Shown here: positions 28,316 through 36,997 of the stretch, in pieces
How the letters are laid out: the number at the start of each line of letters is the position of its first letter
Numbering within the stretch: the first letter of the stretch is position 1
From: Albifimbria verrucaria
Lineage: Eukaryota > Ascomycota > Sordariomycetes > Hypocreales > Stachybotryaceae
Length of the DNA: 64,000 nucleotides
NCBI GenBank assembly: GCA_020081605.1
Contig: JAHREC010000062.1
Coordinates: 620,001-684,000 of the forward strand
Direction: 5' to 3'
Made by a program: the position numbers and the translations under genes
The notes under the pieces: generated by a model
Database searches by the model: none
What the model saw: only the letters and a program-made list of their open reading frames with translations
What the model was told of the DNA's origin: nothing

Positions 28316-28794
28316 ATGCCGCTGCGTGGAACAGGCTCAGGTAAGCCTACCCAAGTACCACAACTGCTCATGTACGATGAGTATGCAGGCGGCCTTCGTA
28401 TCGCCTGCACCCAGCCCCGCCGACTGGCTGCGACAGCTTTAGCTGGTCGTGTTTCGATGGAAATGGGAGTTAAGTTGGGTGAGGAGGTTGGCTACCAAAT
28501 CGGTGACGACAAGGAAATCGACCAGGACAAGAAGACCCGGCTCGCCTACATGACTAAAGGCGTCCTCCTTGCAAAGCAAGTCAGTGACAAGGACCTCAAT
28601 GAATACGCCTGCATCATGGAAACCGACACCTTGTTGCCGATGCTGAAGAAGACCATTCGTCGCCGCAAGGATTTGAAGGTATGTCTCTGAACTCTTCTGT
28701 CACTCACTAGCCTAGCTAACATGTGCCATGGCAGCTCATCACCATGTCAGCCACTATGGATGCGGCGCGATTCCAACCCGGATCCCGCAACTAG
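28316..28794 (+). pseudogene. DEAH-box RNA helicase fragment lacking the DEAH box
   Basis: Remnant of a Prp43/Prp22-like DEAH helicase. It reads motif I (GTGSGKPTQVPQ, with the usual Ser after GK changed to Pro), motif Ia (CTQPRRLAATALAGRV), then GVKLGEEVGYQI, RLAYMTKGVLLA and NEYACIM. Here about eight to ten codons that should include DEAH are missing, and the text resumes at ETDTLLPMLKKTIRRRKDLK. A still recognisable intron (about 28680-28734, GTATGT...CAG) leads to motif III (LITMSATMDA) and then a stop. With motif II deleted and motif I altered it cannot be an active helicase. It faces a second fragment of the same type on the minus strand. Confidence 0.7.
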
Positions 28795-28819
28795 CAGAAG
28801 GTCATCCTAGCATTCAAGT

Positions 28820-29010
28820 GTTATAGAAGAAGAAGAGTAGAAGAAGATTAAAAGAAGATTAGAAGAAGAGTAGAAGAAGAGTAAAAGAAGAGTAGAAGAA
28901 GAGTAGAAGAAGAGTAGAAGAAGAGTAGAAGAAGATTAAAAGAAGATTAAAAGAAGATTAAAAGAAGATTAAAAGAAAAAAAAAGAAAAAAAAAGAAAGA
29001 AAAAAAGACC
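28820..29010 (+). repeat. Purine-rich tandem repeat (GAAGA-type)
   Basis: About 190 bp built from variants of AGAAGAAGAGTAGAAG and AGAAGATTAAAAGAAG, ending in AAAAAGAAA runs. One strand is almost purely purine. It separates the two helicase fragments. Confidence 0.8.
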
Positions 29011-29223
29011 GCAAGGTCACTCTTCAAAGGAACCGCAAGCTTGGTCTGATTTTATTACTGGCTGATGCATATTAGATTGGAGTGCCACAAAGACTGTGGT
29101 TGACTCGGAAATATTGCACTAATAAACCCAGGTTTTGAAAGTCCATCTCGCACCATTCGCACCGTAGGCGGAGGACAGAGCCTAAGAACCATGCGTCGAT
29201 CAGTATTAACGGCACGTCGAATT

Positions 29224-29565
29224 CTAGAACCGGCATGACCGGACGGATTGTCGAGTCGGACGCAGCATACCAGATGCCTTCACCAGCGGACTCGTCGATC
29301 CGCTTGCATACTCATCGTACATGAGCAGTTGTGGTACTTGGGTAGACTTACCCGAGCCTGTTCCACTCGTCAGAACAAAGACTTGATTCTGGTCGTATAC
29401 ACCAAGAATCTCCTCGAATTTCTTGTAGACCGGTAGCTTGCGGCGGCCTTGCAGAATGTTGTCGTGACCCTTTGGCCACTCCTTTCCCGTGAAGTGGTTG
29501 ATGGGGGCGTCCTCGAGACGCTGAATTTGGGCAATGGTAGCTTGGTTTCGTGTGATGGACTCCAT
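29224..29565 (-). pseudogene. N-terminal DEAH-helicase fragment
   Basis: The ATG at 29565 starts an N-terminal helicase segment typical of Prp43-like proteins (NHFTGKEWPKGHDNILQGRR, then KLPVYKKFEEIL). It leads into an intact motif I (LTSGTGSGKSTQVPQLLMYD). Similarity stops just after YDEYASG: the following residues (STSPLVKASGM...) do not continue the family (no TQPRR), and the frame ends at 29224. It is therefore a truncated gene. Its motif I region nearly matches that of the plus-strand fragment at 28330, so the two are related copies. The 5' leader carries a 12-bp tandem repeat. Confidence 0.65.
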
Positions 29566-29611
29566 TGTAGCGTTTAGGTAGAAATTCTTAATAAGTTTGG
29601 ATGGTTTGTTT

Positions 29612-29665
29612 GTTGTGTTGAGCGTGTTGAAAAGCGTGTTGAAAAGCGTGTTGAAAAGCGTGTTG
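29612..29665 (-). repeat. 12-bp tandem repeat in the helicase-fragment leader
   Basis: On the plus strand GTGTTGAAAAGC is repeated about four times in a row, bounded by GTGTTGAGC and GTGTTGATG. It sits about 50-100 bp upstream of the fragment's ATG. Confidence 0.8.
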
Positions 29666-29754
29666 ATGAATGTGATGTGTGTTGTGAGATGAGTGTGAGA
29701 TGGGTGGGCGGAGGTTAGTGTGCAAGGTAAAGGCATAACAGTGGGTCGTGGCAC

Positions 29755-30333
29755 TTGGAAAATACCTAAGTGAGCTCGAGGTGAGCAAATGGCAAAGGAC
29801 GAAAAAAGAATGGCTACCAGTACACATAACTACGAAATACTCAACAACTACGTTTCTAAGAAATTCAAAATATTGATAATGAAATATCATTAATTCTGCA
29901 GTCTGAGCAGTTTTCTCTCTTCTCTTTCTTTTCTTCCCTGTCCATTTTTTCCCATTGTCTTCTTTTTTCTTTCTAAACGATATTTATTAAGGTACTTTTT
30001 GAAAATGAAGGTCATCCCACGCCTATTTTGATTGGTTGCCCCGCAATCACTCGAAATTGTGGGTCCGAGTCAAGTTAACAGTCTACAGCTGCGCTCATCT
30101 AAGTGATGCAAACGCCCTCGCTGTCATCTCACCTTCACATCACAACAACTTTCAAAACACCACACCATCATCATCACCATCACTACCACCACTATCATTA
30201 CCATCACCACCACTACCACCACCACCACCACCACCACCACCACCACCACTACCACCACTACCACTATCACCGCCAGGTTTGGCTTCAAAGAACCGTGTAT
30301 CCCAGTAGAACAGCGACTAACTCATCGAGCAGA
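29755..30333. other. Intergenic region with a CAC/CAT microsatellite in the RRM gene leader
   Basis: It holds the divergent upstream regions of the helicase fragment and the RRM gene. At 30163-30272 there is a run of CAC, CAT and TAC triplets that looks like poly-His when translated, but it precedes the likely start at 30334 and is better read as 5' UTR. Confidence 0.5.
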
Positions 30334-31121
30334 ATGCCTTACGACGAACATTTCGAGAATCGCATTGTCAAGTTTCGACGAAACCGGCAACTCCTCGTTG
30401 CCAAAAACATTCACTTTCGCACGCCTAGCGCGAATTTCGAAAAGGCTTGCACGGATATAATCAGCAAGCCCGTCAAGTTCTTCTGGCAGAGAGCCGACAA
30501 ATCCTGGGCCAAGCATCCTGGTTGGGCTATGCTTGCGTTTGACACAACGGCAGACTTGGAGCAGGCCGAGAAGGAGCTCGAGGGCTTTTTGTTCCACGGC
30601 CGTAAGATTGAGATCGTGAGAGCAAGCAAGAACGCGGTAACTGAAGTTGGTCCCATATCATCAATCGTCACTGCTAATACAAATGACAGCGTCGCCCACA
30701 GGGCTCGACATCTCAGGCTGCCTCTGCTACCCCTGCTGCCCCTACTGCTACTGCTGTTGCTGCTGCCCCTACTGCTACTGCTGTTGCTGCTGCTCCGAAA
30801 TCAACCACTGCCGTTGCTACCACCGCTGCTACCACCGCTACCCCCACTGCTCCCGCTGCTGCTACTGCTACCACTGTCGACTCACCCATCGCAGAACGCG
30901 CGGCCAAAGTTGTTCCTGCCAGCTCGCCTGTTCTCCCTGCTGCTGCTCCCACCAATGGCCCTCCTGTCGCAGACAGCATAGACATTGACGATGACACGGG
31001 TGATCTCAATTTTGACTTGGTTGGTTCAGACGAGGATGCGACGGACTACGACATCACCATGGATTTTTATAAAGAGGCAAGCTCTGCAGATTCTGATTCG
31101 GATGATGATGACAACGAGTAA
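30334..31121 (+). CDS. RRM-domain RNA-binding protein with low-complexity acidic tail
   Basis: Predicted RNA-binding protein of about 244 residues. An RRM fills residues 20-100: RNP2-like LLVAKNI, RNP1-like GWAMLAF and the last strand FLFHGRKIEIVRASKN. A 53-bp intron (30637-30689, GTAACT...ACAG) joins in phase 0. The second exon then reads as an Ala/Thr/Pro/Val linker (ATPAAPTATAVAAAPTATAV and similar) and a strongly acidic C terminus (DIDDDTGDLNFDL ... DSDSDDDDNE). Without splicing, the same bases read as a long Leu/Pro run, which I reject. The specific role is not known. Neighbours are helicase remnants, so a retained splicing or ribosome-linked origin is possible but only inferred. Confidence 0.7.
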
Positions 31122-31122
31122 A

Positions 31123-31272
31123 CAAACAACAGTGATCTTCCCTGGCGACACTACCCTCTCAATCTCTGGATGCACATAGGTGAAAGCCTATCAAACGAGC
31201 AAACAACAATGGCCTTTCCAGGCGACACTACCCTCTCAACCTCCATATGCGCGTAGGTGAAAGCCTATATAT
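31123..31272 (+). repeat. 77-bp direct tandem duplication after the RRM gene
   Basis: CAAACAACA begins at 31123 and again at 31200. Both units continue through GGCGACACTACCCTCTCAA and GTAGGTGAAAGCCTAT with minor differences. The first unit starts right after the stop codon, so it probably lies in the 3' UTR. Confidence 0.75.
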
Positions 31273-31275
31273 CTA

Positions 31276-31580
31276 GAATAGATGGGGAAACCCCATTCTA
31301 TGTTTTTCTTCGTGGGCTCATGCCTCGTTCTTCATGGGCTCATGCCTCGTCCTTCGTAGGCTCATGCCTCGTTCTTCATGGGCTCATGCCTCGTTCTTCA
31401 TGGGCTCATGCCTCGTTCTTCATGGGCTTATGCCTCGTTCTTCGTAGGCTTATGTCTTGTTCTTCATGGGCTCATGCCCTGTTCAGGTGTATTACCCTTG
31501 GACTTCAGTCCTAAGATCGTATGGCGCGTTAGCGTCTGGTGTCCCTCACGGGAGGTGTGTTCGACTCACACTACGATCCT
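31276..31580 (+). repeat. Composite repeat: minisatellite plus tRNA-like hairpin (left copy)
   Basis: A leader (GATGGGGAAACCCCATTC) is followed by about eight units of a roughly 20-22-bp minisatellite (CTTCATGGGCTCATGCCTCG, 31310-31480), then CCTTGGACTTCAGTCCTAA, then a 64-nt tRNA-like sequence at 31515-31578. The whole order recurs inverted at 33565-33830. The minisatellite reads as an open frame on both strands but is not a gene. Confidence 0.75.
31515..31578 (+). ncRNA. tRNA-like sequence (left)
   Basis: A 7-bp closing stem GATCGTA/TACGATC encloses a D-arm-like hairpin (GGCGC GTTA GCGTC), a short TCCC-TCAC-GGGA hairpin in the anticodon-arm position and a perfect T-arm (GTGTG TTCGACT CACAC). 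The D loop and middle arm are too short for a working tRNA, so it is a tRNA relic or a SINE-type Pol III head. The partner at 33570-33633 has the matching stem change. Confidence 0.55.
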
Positions 31581-33564
31581 TACTCTGCACTAATCATTGA
31601 AAAACAGTCGGCTTTTTGTTCCTTGCTCTATTTCATGCGCTAAAACTGCGTGGTAAACAATCAGTGTCAAATTAACAAGACAACAATGACACTTTGAAAG
31701 GCGTCGAGAAATGACAAAGCGGCTCTGTGCTTAGCATTGGCTTGCAATATAAGGGCAGTGACGTGATCCTTTCTCATACCAGCCTTCCATTATCTTTTCC
31801 AGCTTCACGTCTCATTCTCCTGTCTATGTTCTGCTCTACACCTTTCACCCCGATTCTTCCAGCTTGTATATACCAACTAACTTGTGGATATAGGTATCAA
31901 TTCTGATTCGAATTCTCCATCTCCAGGTTTCAATACATAGTCGTTAGTCTTCAGAGACACATCTGCGACGAGTCCGCGAACCGAGCCGACAGACTTATAT
32001 TGGGGAGGTATAACTTGCTTGGATGTTTGTAGGTGACTGTGAACCACATCGCGTTTGTATGGTATCGACTTTGGTTCGATGAGAGTGTCGCAGTGTGTAT
32101 TATGAATGTATGGGCTACAGATATTAAACATTACACCAACAGCTGTCTCGATTTGTGGCAATCCCTGCGATAGAGTGCCGTACAATTTCTTGTGATGCTT
32201 GTGCTTCATGAACCCCTTGCACACAGTTTCGGTTACGTTATGCCAACTATGCTAACGAACTCGAAGTCCAGGATCTTGGGCTCAAACTAGACGTTTATAT
32301 GTACCAAAGATTACTTGCTGGTTCTGGACAGCTTGCTCAATTGGTTCCGCAGCGCAATAAAGTAGTGGCGCCTTCCCACATGCAAACTGGAGAACACCCA
32401 CTGGCGGACAACTCTTTGGCCTCTGCAATGACAAACGACACTCCATTGGAGAGAAGTGGTGGGCGGCACACAATATGGAATTCGATGGAACTCGACATCT
32501 GGGCGCAGTTTAATCACCAACTGGGGTGTGGAAGATGCCAACATCCGGTCTTACTTAAGAAGGAGGGTGAAAATTGTAAGTGAGGAGAAGAGAGTTGAAG
32601 AAGAATGGGCGAACGGATGCTGGATACCTACCAGAATAACTGGCTTGCTCAACGGCTGGCAGAATACACGTCTTCCTGACGATGCCTACGTGTTTTGTGG
32701 CAGATTGGACACGTTGGAGATACCGAAGAGCTGGCTGCATTGTACCCTTTAGCCCTGACATCTCGCATGCCAGATAAAACCTTAGGCCTGAAAATGACTG
32801 TATCGCCGATGATGCGCGTATAATTACTGCGCGTATCATCAAATGTCTCTCAAACCCTAGTTGTAGTCTTCGCGCTGACAATCTCCGTGCCGAAGCCCCA
32901 ACAATTCTTGTAACGACAGAGACGAAATCTAGGCGCAGAAATAATCATTTGACTCAAGTTATGCGTGTTTAATGCCATCTCTCAAGCCCCGATCTCCGCA
33001 CGAACCTCGCCTCGCTTCAGTGCTGGCACTGAGCGGAGTGTGCCTCTTAACCTCGATTCTTGAAATCCCTATTGATCTGTACATTGCCTCTGGCATAAAC
33101 ACGGTTATGGACCTGGCGGATGACCACAATCTCATCAAAGCAGACCAAAGGCAGGATGATCACGAATCTGCGACAGGATCGACACTTTGCTGCGAGAGAA
33201 TATTTGGTAGCGCAGCAGCAATCGTTGCTATTTTCCGGTTTGGCTTCATCGATGGATTGTTGGGTTGAGTCTGACTCTAAGAACCGAGACCGTTCCGACA
33301 ATGCCGTGTCATTGGAGGACATTGTGATGGCGGATCACAACTTGGAGTTCCTGATCGATGGAGAAGCGCGAAATGGACTGACTGATTGGAGTCATAGACG
33401 CTACTGTTCAAGAGACAGAGCACACGAGTTCGTTGAATCAACTTCTGCGACTGAGAAACAGAAAGTTAGCTTGCTATGGATCCGAAGAGAAGAGAGGAGA
33501 GGAACGGAGTAAGAGTTCACCGATTGTGCAGCAGGTGAGGCCTGTAATGAAGATTCAAACAGAA
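31581..33564. other. 2-kb segment between inverted repeats, repeat-derived
   Basis: No supported gene. A frame at 31877-32224 (minus) has no recognised feature. 32411-32523 is an inverted relative of the 166-bp tandem repeat at 36998-37462. 33088-33168 is a direct relative of 37517-37597. Confidence 0.5.
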
Positions 33565-33830
33565 ATGAGGATCGCAGTGTGATTTGAACACACCTCCCGT
33601 GAGGGACACCAGACGCTCTCGCGCCATGCGATCTTAGGACCGAAGTCCAAGGTTTTTAAAACCATGAACGAGGCATGAGCCCACGAGGAACGAGGCATAA
33701 GCCCACGAGGAACGAGGCATAAGCCCATGAAGAACGAGGCATAAGCCCATGAAGAACGAGGCATGAGCCTACGAAGGACGAGGCATGAGCCCACGAAGAA
33801 AAAGACAGAGTGGGGTTGCCCCATCTACCT
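33565..33830 (-). repeat. Composite repeat: minisatellite plus tRNA-like hairpin (right, inverted copy)
   Basis: Inverted counterpart of 31276-31580. Read on the minus strand: GATGGGGCAACCCCACTCTG leader, minisatellite units (CTTCATGGGCTTATGCCTCG, 33665-33795), CCTTGGACTTCGGTCCTAA, and the tRNA-like sequence at 33633-33570. It has fewer minisatellite units than the left copy. Confidence 0.75.
33570..33633 (-). ncRNA. tRNA-like sequence (right)
   Basis: Same 64-nt layout as 31515-31578. The closing stem is GATCGCA/TGCGATC: relative to the left copy both sides of one pair have changed (T-A to C-G), so pairing is kept. The D loop differs (GAGA instead of GTTA) and the T loop is TTCAAAT. The middle hairpin is identical. 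Confidence 0.55.
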
Positions 33831-33959
33831 CAAAGTAGAGTAAGCTTTCGCTTCTCAGTGAAAATGGCCTTGCGGCCTCTCAGTTAAAATGGCCTTGCGG
33901 CCTCTCAGGTGTGAAGTGCGCGGTTCCAGTGTGATGATCAAATAACAAGGTCGAGTACA

Positions 33960-35043
33960 TTACTCCTTCTTGTCAGATGCCTCAGGCTTGGCTGTGGTAG
34001 GTTCGGGACGTCCTTCAACTTGCGTGCGTCTCTCGCGTTGAGGTACTCATACAGCGAGACGGGCACTTGAGGGCGATGTGGAAGGAGATGTTCTTTAATC
34101 TTGGTGGTGACAGTTTCCACAACATTGCCCTCCTCGTCAACGAGTTCGATAGGTTTGTTGAGATCCGCCGACCAATCCTCCTTCTCCACCATGTCCTTGG
34201 TGATTCGACGTCCGGCTGCTTGCCATTGGATGAACTTGTCATAACCGCCCCAGCCGAGACACACATTGGCTGGTCGGTCAATTTGCATGATGTGTCCAGA
34301 AGAGGTAGCCAGGCGTTGATCGGAGATTTTGTCCCATTTGTCTGGGGTTGCGTAGGTAGCTGATTGTGCCTTGACCTCAGGATCCGATCCATCCTTACCG
34401 ATGAGATCGCCTGGTTTCCACTTGCCTTTGGTCCAAGCGCTGCTCATGATTTCGTTTCCATGGGCGAGATAACGTGCTGTGTCTGCAGCAGGTTTGTCGG
34501 TTGTCACAACGTCCACGGGGCGTGGAATTTTTGGTCGGGTATCTTGATAGCCCTTGTATGGATCAAGAGCGGGTGGTGGCGGATACCAAACCTCCCATCC
34601 TTCTGCCTCGAGAGCAGCTACCTCCTCTTGAGTCACGGTGACCATTTCCAGTTCCTGCCGTACGTCCCCTGACATCTGGTGTAGGATTGTCGACTTTGGG
34701 TGCGGTTTCTTGCGCTCGCCATCAACGACTTGGCGACTTAAAGTGATGTATTCGTGGTTGACTTCATCCTTGATGTCCTCGAAGGCGGCAGCTTGGAAGC
34801 TGACACACGTGCGAGGCTGGAATCTGGTAATGCCAGATGAATCGGTCACGACTCGATGGCACTTGGCACCCTGCGAGGTGTAGTACGCTTCCTGCTTAGG
34901 CCAGTTTGTGAGGAGTCTATCGATGCTTCGCCCAGGTTCCTCGGGGTCGTCCTCCCATCTGATAGGCAGAGCGCAACCCTCAGACTCGCTGGCGTTGAGA
35001 AACGCAAGGGTCTCGGTGGACTGGGGGCTTGGTCGTCAGACAT
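33960..35043 (-). CDS. Hypothetical protein, about 362 residues, unrecognised
   Basis: I do not recognise a family. The ATG at 35043 starts MSDDQAP; the frame breaks at once in a run of five C (35024-35030 region). With one more C it continues QSTETLAFLNASESEG, then DPEEPGRSIDRLLTNW and a long open reading. A second break lies near 34009-34013: one more G gives KGRPEPTTAKPEASDKKE and the TAA at 33960-33962. The protein is hydrophilic, with no signal peptide or membrane segment. It is rich in Lys, Asp and Trp (WEVWYPPPP, WTKGKWKPG, GWGGYDKFIQWQ). The intronless frame over 1 kb on one strand supports a real gene. The upstream leader holds a GT-rich microsatellite (35107-35160). Confidence 0.6.
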
Positions 35044-35740
35044 TCTGTGTTTTCTAAATTAGCTTATGAACATGGATCATGCAGGGTGAGATACAACCTG
35101 TGAGCGCGTGCGTGTTTGTGTGTGTGCGTACGTGTGTGTGTATGTGAGAAGAGAGAGAGAGAAGTGTGAGATGGAGCGTTTGCGTTTGTTATGTTGGAAA
35201 TTTCATGAGTCACGGGCTTGCAGCTGTCTGTCACTTGAGCCACTCAACCTCACCTGAGCCTCACATGCTCCATTTGGCATGCACATAACACGGCCCAACC
35301 AGATGAGTTTTATGCCATAATCAACAAGATCTAACGCAGTACCCTCATCCTATCAGTAGACGCAACTTCTCGTACGGACGGTTGCAGTCTCCTCCTGTTA
35401 GAGCAGCAACATTCGAAGTGGCCCATGGCCCAAACCTCACCTCCGCCCGACATACAATTTTAAGAGAATTAGTTGACCCCATACAACCACAGGTGTATGC
35501 TTGAAAGTATGGGGTTAGAGGGTGAGCAACCCTGCGTTGGTGCAGAGTGATGCTTTTGAGATTAACCTCCCGCACTCATGGTGGTGGCAGCGGTGGAAGT
35601 AATGACAACTCTGCTTTAGTCTAGTGGTCTTTGTACAAAGCTGTTCGTAACGAACGTAGAGACGATGGGTGTTTGCATGAATGACCTCTACCATTACCAT
35701 TGTCTCTACGTAGCCCACAGGTAAGGCTGAGAGTACGTAC
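35044..35740. other. Upstream region of the 33960-35043 gene with GT/GA microsatellite
   Basis: GTGTGTGTGCG-type repeats then GAGAGAGA at about 35105-35165. No further gene is supported. Confidence 0.5.
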
Positions 35741-35973
35741 CAAGCAGGTAGCAATAAAGTAGGGACCGCAAGCACTGATAAAATAAGAATAAGGATCGAT
35801 GCATATTAGAATAATATTCGCATAAGATCGGCATATAACTTGAATAAATATGTAAGTATATTATTATATTTTTATACGAATTTGAGAATTCTTTTCTGAT
35901 ATTCGTCGACTGGTATTCTTACAGAACCGAACCGAGGCTTGCAGTCTGCAGTCCCTCTTTTGCTCACCACTTG
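35741..35973 (+). mobile_element. MITE-like element, copy 4
   Basis: 233 bp, the clearest copy. The left end has GGTAGCAATAAAGTAGGGAC and the reverse complement of the right end has GGTGAGCAAAAGAGGGACTG. These align as an imperfect terminal inverted repeat of about 30 bp that begins CAAG at both ends. The interior is AT-rich and non-coding. Confidence 0.8.
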
Positions 35974-36690
35974 CTGCCAAGTACCTGACGTGGGCACTTC
36001 AGAGTAAATATAACCAAGAAATATGCGAAAATCCCCTATCTACAAATTTCTGACCGCAAACGTCTTCGGATAAGTCGATGCGCTGCTACTACACATCGCT
36101 GAAGTCTTTGACTTGTCTCTCGGGTCTCTCATACCATAGTGAAGAGCTGCAGCTATATGGATGGATAGATTGTGAACGTGAATGCATATCCATGTATCTC
36201 CATTGCTTTTGCTGCCATGTCTTTGAGGAGGGAGAACGAGAGTGCTTCGAAGGCCCCAATTTAAATTCAGCACATCTCCAGGCACTTCACATGTAGTGCG
36301 GTTCTGTGGGCTTGCTGTGGCAGTCTGGGATCTTCCACCCGCCTTATCTTGACCAGTATCTCCATCCGAGAATACCTCACGAGGGTCTTGCATCGCCCCA
36401 GCATATCCACCCCCAGGAAGTCTTCGTCACTTTTGTCGATGCGACTGGTTAGTGTCATCACCCAAAGAGCCTTTTCCGCCAAACCGGTCTCAGCGCGACT
36501 GATCCTTCCATGGCTCTTTCCACCAATCACTTGGGGCTCCATGTCAAATGACACACTACGAGCAGGAACTCCATTCTCAAGGTATTGATGTACCCAACCA
36601 GCCTTGGTTGTCGGGCTGATCACTAACATGAACACTCACAAAACCGCCAGCCGAACACCTCAGAATGGCAAAAGAAAGAAAGAAAGAAAT
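35974..36690. other. Intergenic stretch without a supported gene
   Basis: An open frame at 36267-36635 (minus) has no recognised domain, so I do not call it. Confidence 0.4.
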
Positions 36691-36716
36691 CGATCCAGTC
36701 ATGGCTCGAACCTGGA
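36691..36716 (-). pseudogene. Duplicated 3' half of tRNA-Arg
   Basis: CGATCCAGTCATGGCTCGAA followed by CCTGG repeats the 3' T-arm and acceptor side of the adjacent tRNA with three substitutions. The flanking AGAATGGCAAAAGAAAG also recurs beside the real tRNA (36746 on), so tRNA end plus trailer were duplicated together. There is no 5' half. Confidence 0.65.
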
Positions 36717-36769
36717 TGGAAGAGCCTTGACCACCGGAAAATAAAGAATGGCAAAAAGAGAAAGAAAAA

Positions 36770-36852
36770 CGATCCAGCCAGGACTCGAACCTGGAACCTC
36801 CGGTAGATTTCCTAATCCGGAAACCGACGCGCTGCCATTGCGCCACTAGACC
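36770..36852 (-). tRNA. tRNA-Arg (anticodon CCG) with an 11-nt intron
   Basis: Minus-strand cloverleaf: acceptor GGTCTAG/CTGGATC with two G-U pairs, a D arm (GCGC AATGGCA GCGC), an anticodon stem TCGGT/ACCGG and the T arm CCAGG TTCGAGT CCTGG. The 18 nt between the anticodon-stem halves split into a 7-nt loop (TTCCGG plus T, anticodon CCG) and an 11-nt intron (ATTAGGAAATC) after position 37, the standard place. The discriminator base is G. CCG reads the Arg codon CGG. Confidence 0.85.
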
Positions 36853-36997
36853 ATTTGTTGTCGAATCGACCACATTTTATAACCTATATCCTCAAATTGC
36901 ATCAGAACACTCATATGTCAGCATTCACCTACCCAGCACTCTGATGAAGTGCTCAGTAAGATTTGCTCAAAGGTGTCCAGACTATGTGCGAGTCTCC
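36853..36997. other. Short spacer upstream of tRNA-Arg
   Basis: Nothing recognised. Confidence 0.4.

Noticed and set aside
30163..30272. Poly-histidine N-terminal extension
   Set aside because: The frame is open through a CAC/CAT microsatellite, but there is a good ATG at 30334 directly before the RRM and the microsatellite is more likely 5' UTR.
30690..30981. Long Leu/Pro-rich and Cys/Tyr-rich reading frames after the RRM domain
   Set aside because: A GT-AG intron at 30637-30689 places this DNA in the frame that encodes an Ala/Thr/Pro linker and acidic tail; the other readings are shadows of GCT/ACT repeats.
31310..31480. Repeated-peptide ORFs (SSWAHASF-type) on both strands
   Set aside because: They are minisatellite DNA read in frame; the same unit lies inverted at 33665-33795, with no start context or domain.
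35105..35165. Regulatory RNA or Z-DNA element at the GT/GA microsatellite
   Set aside because: A simple microsatellite with no further support.
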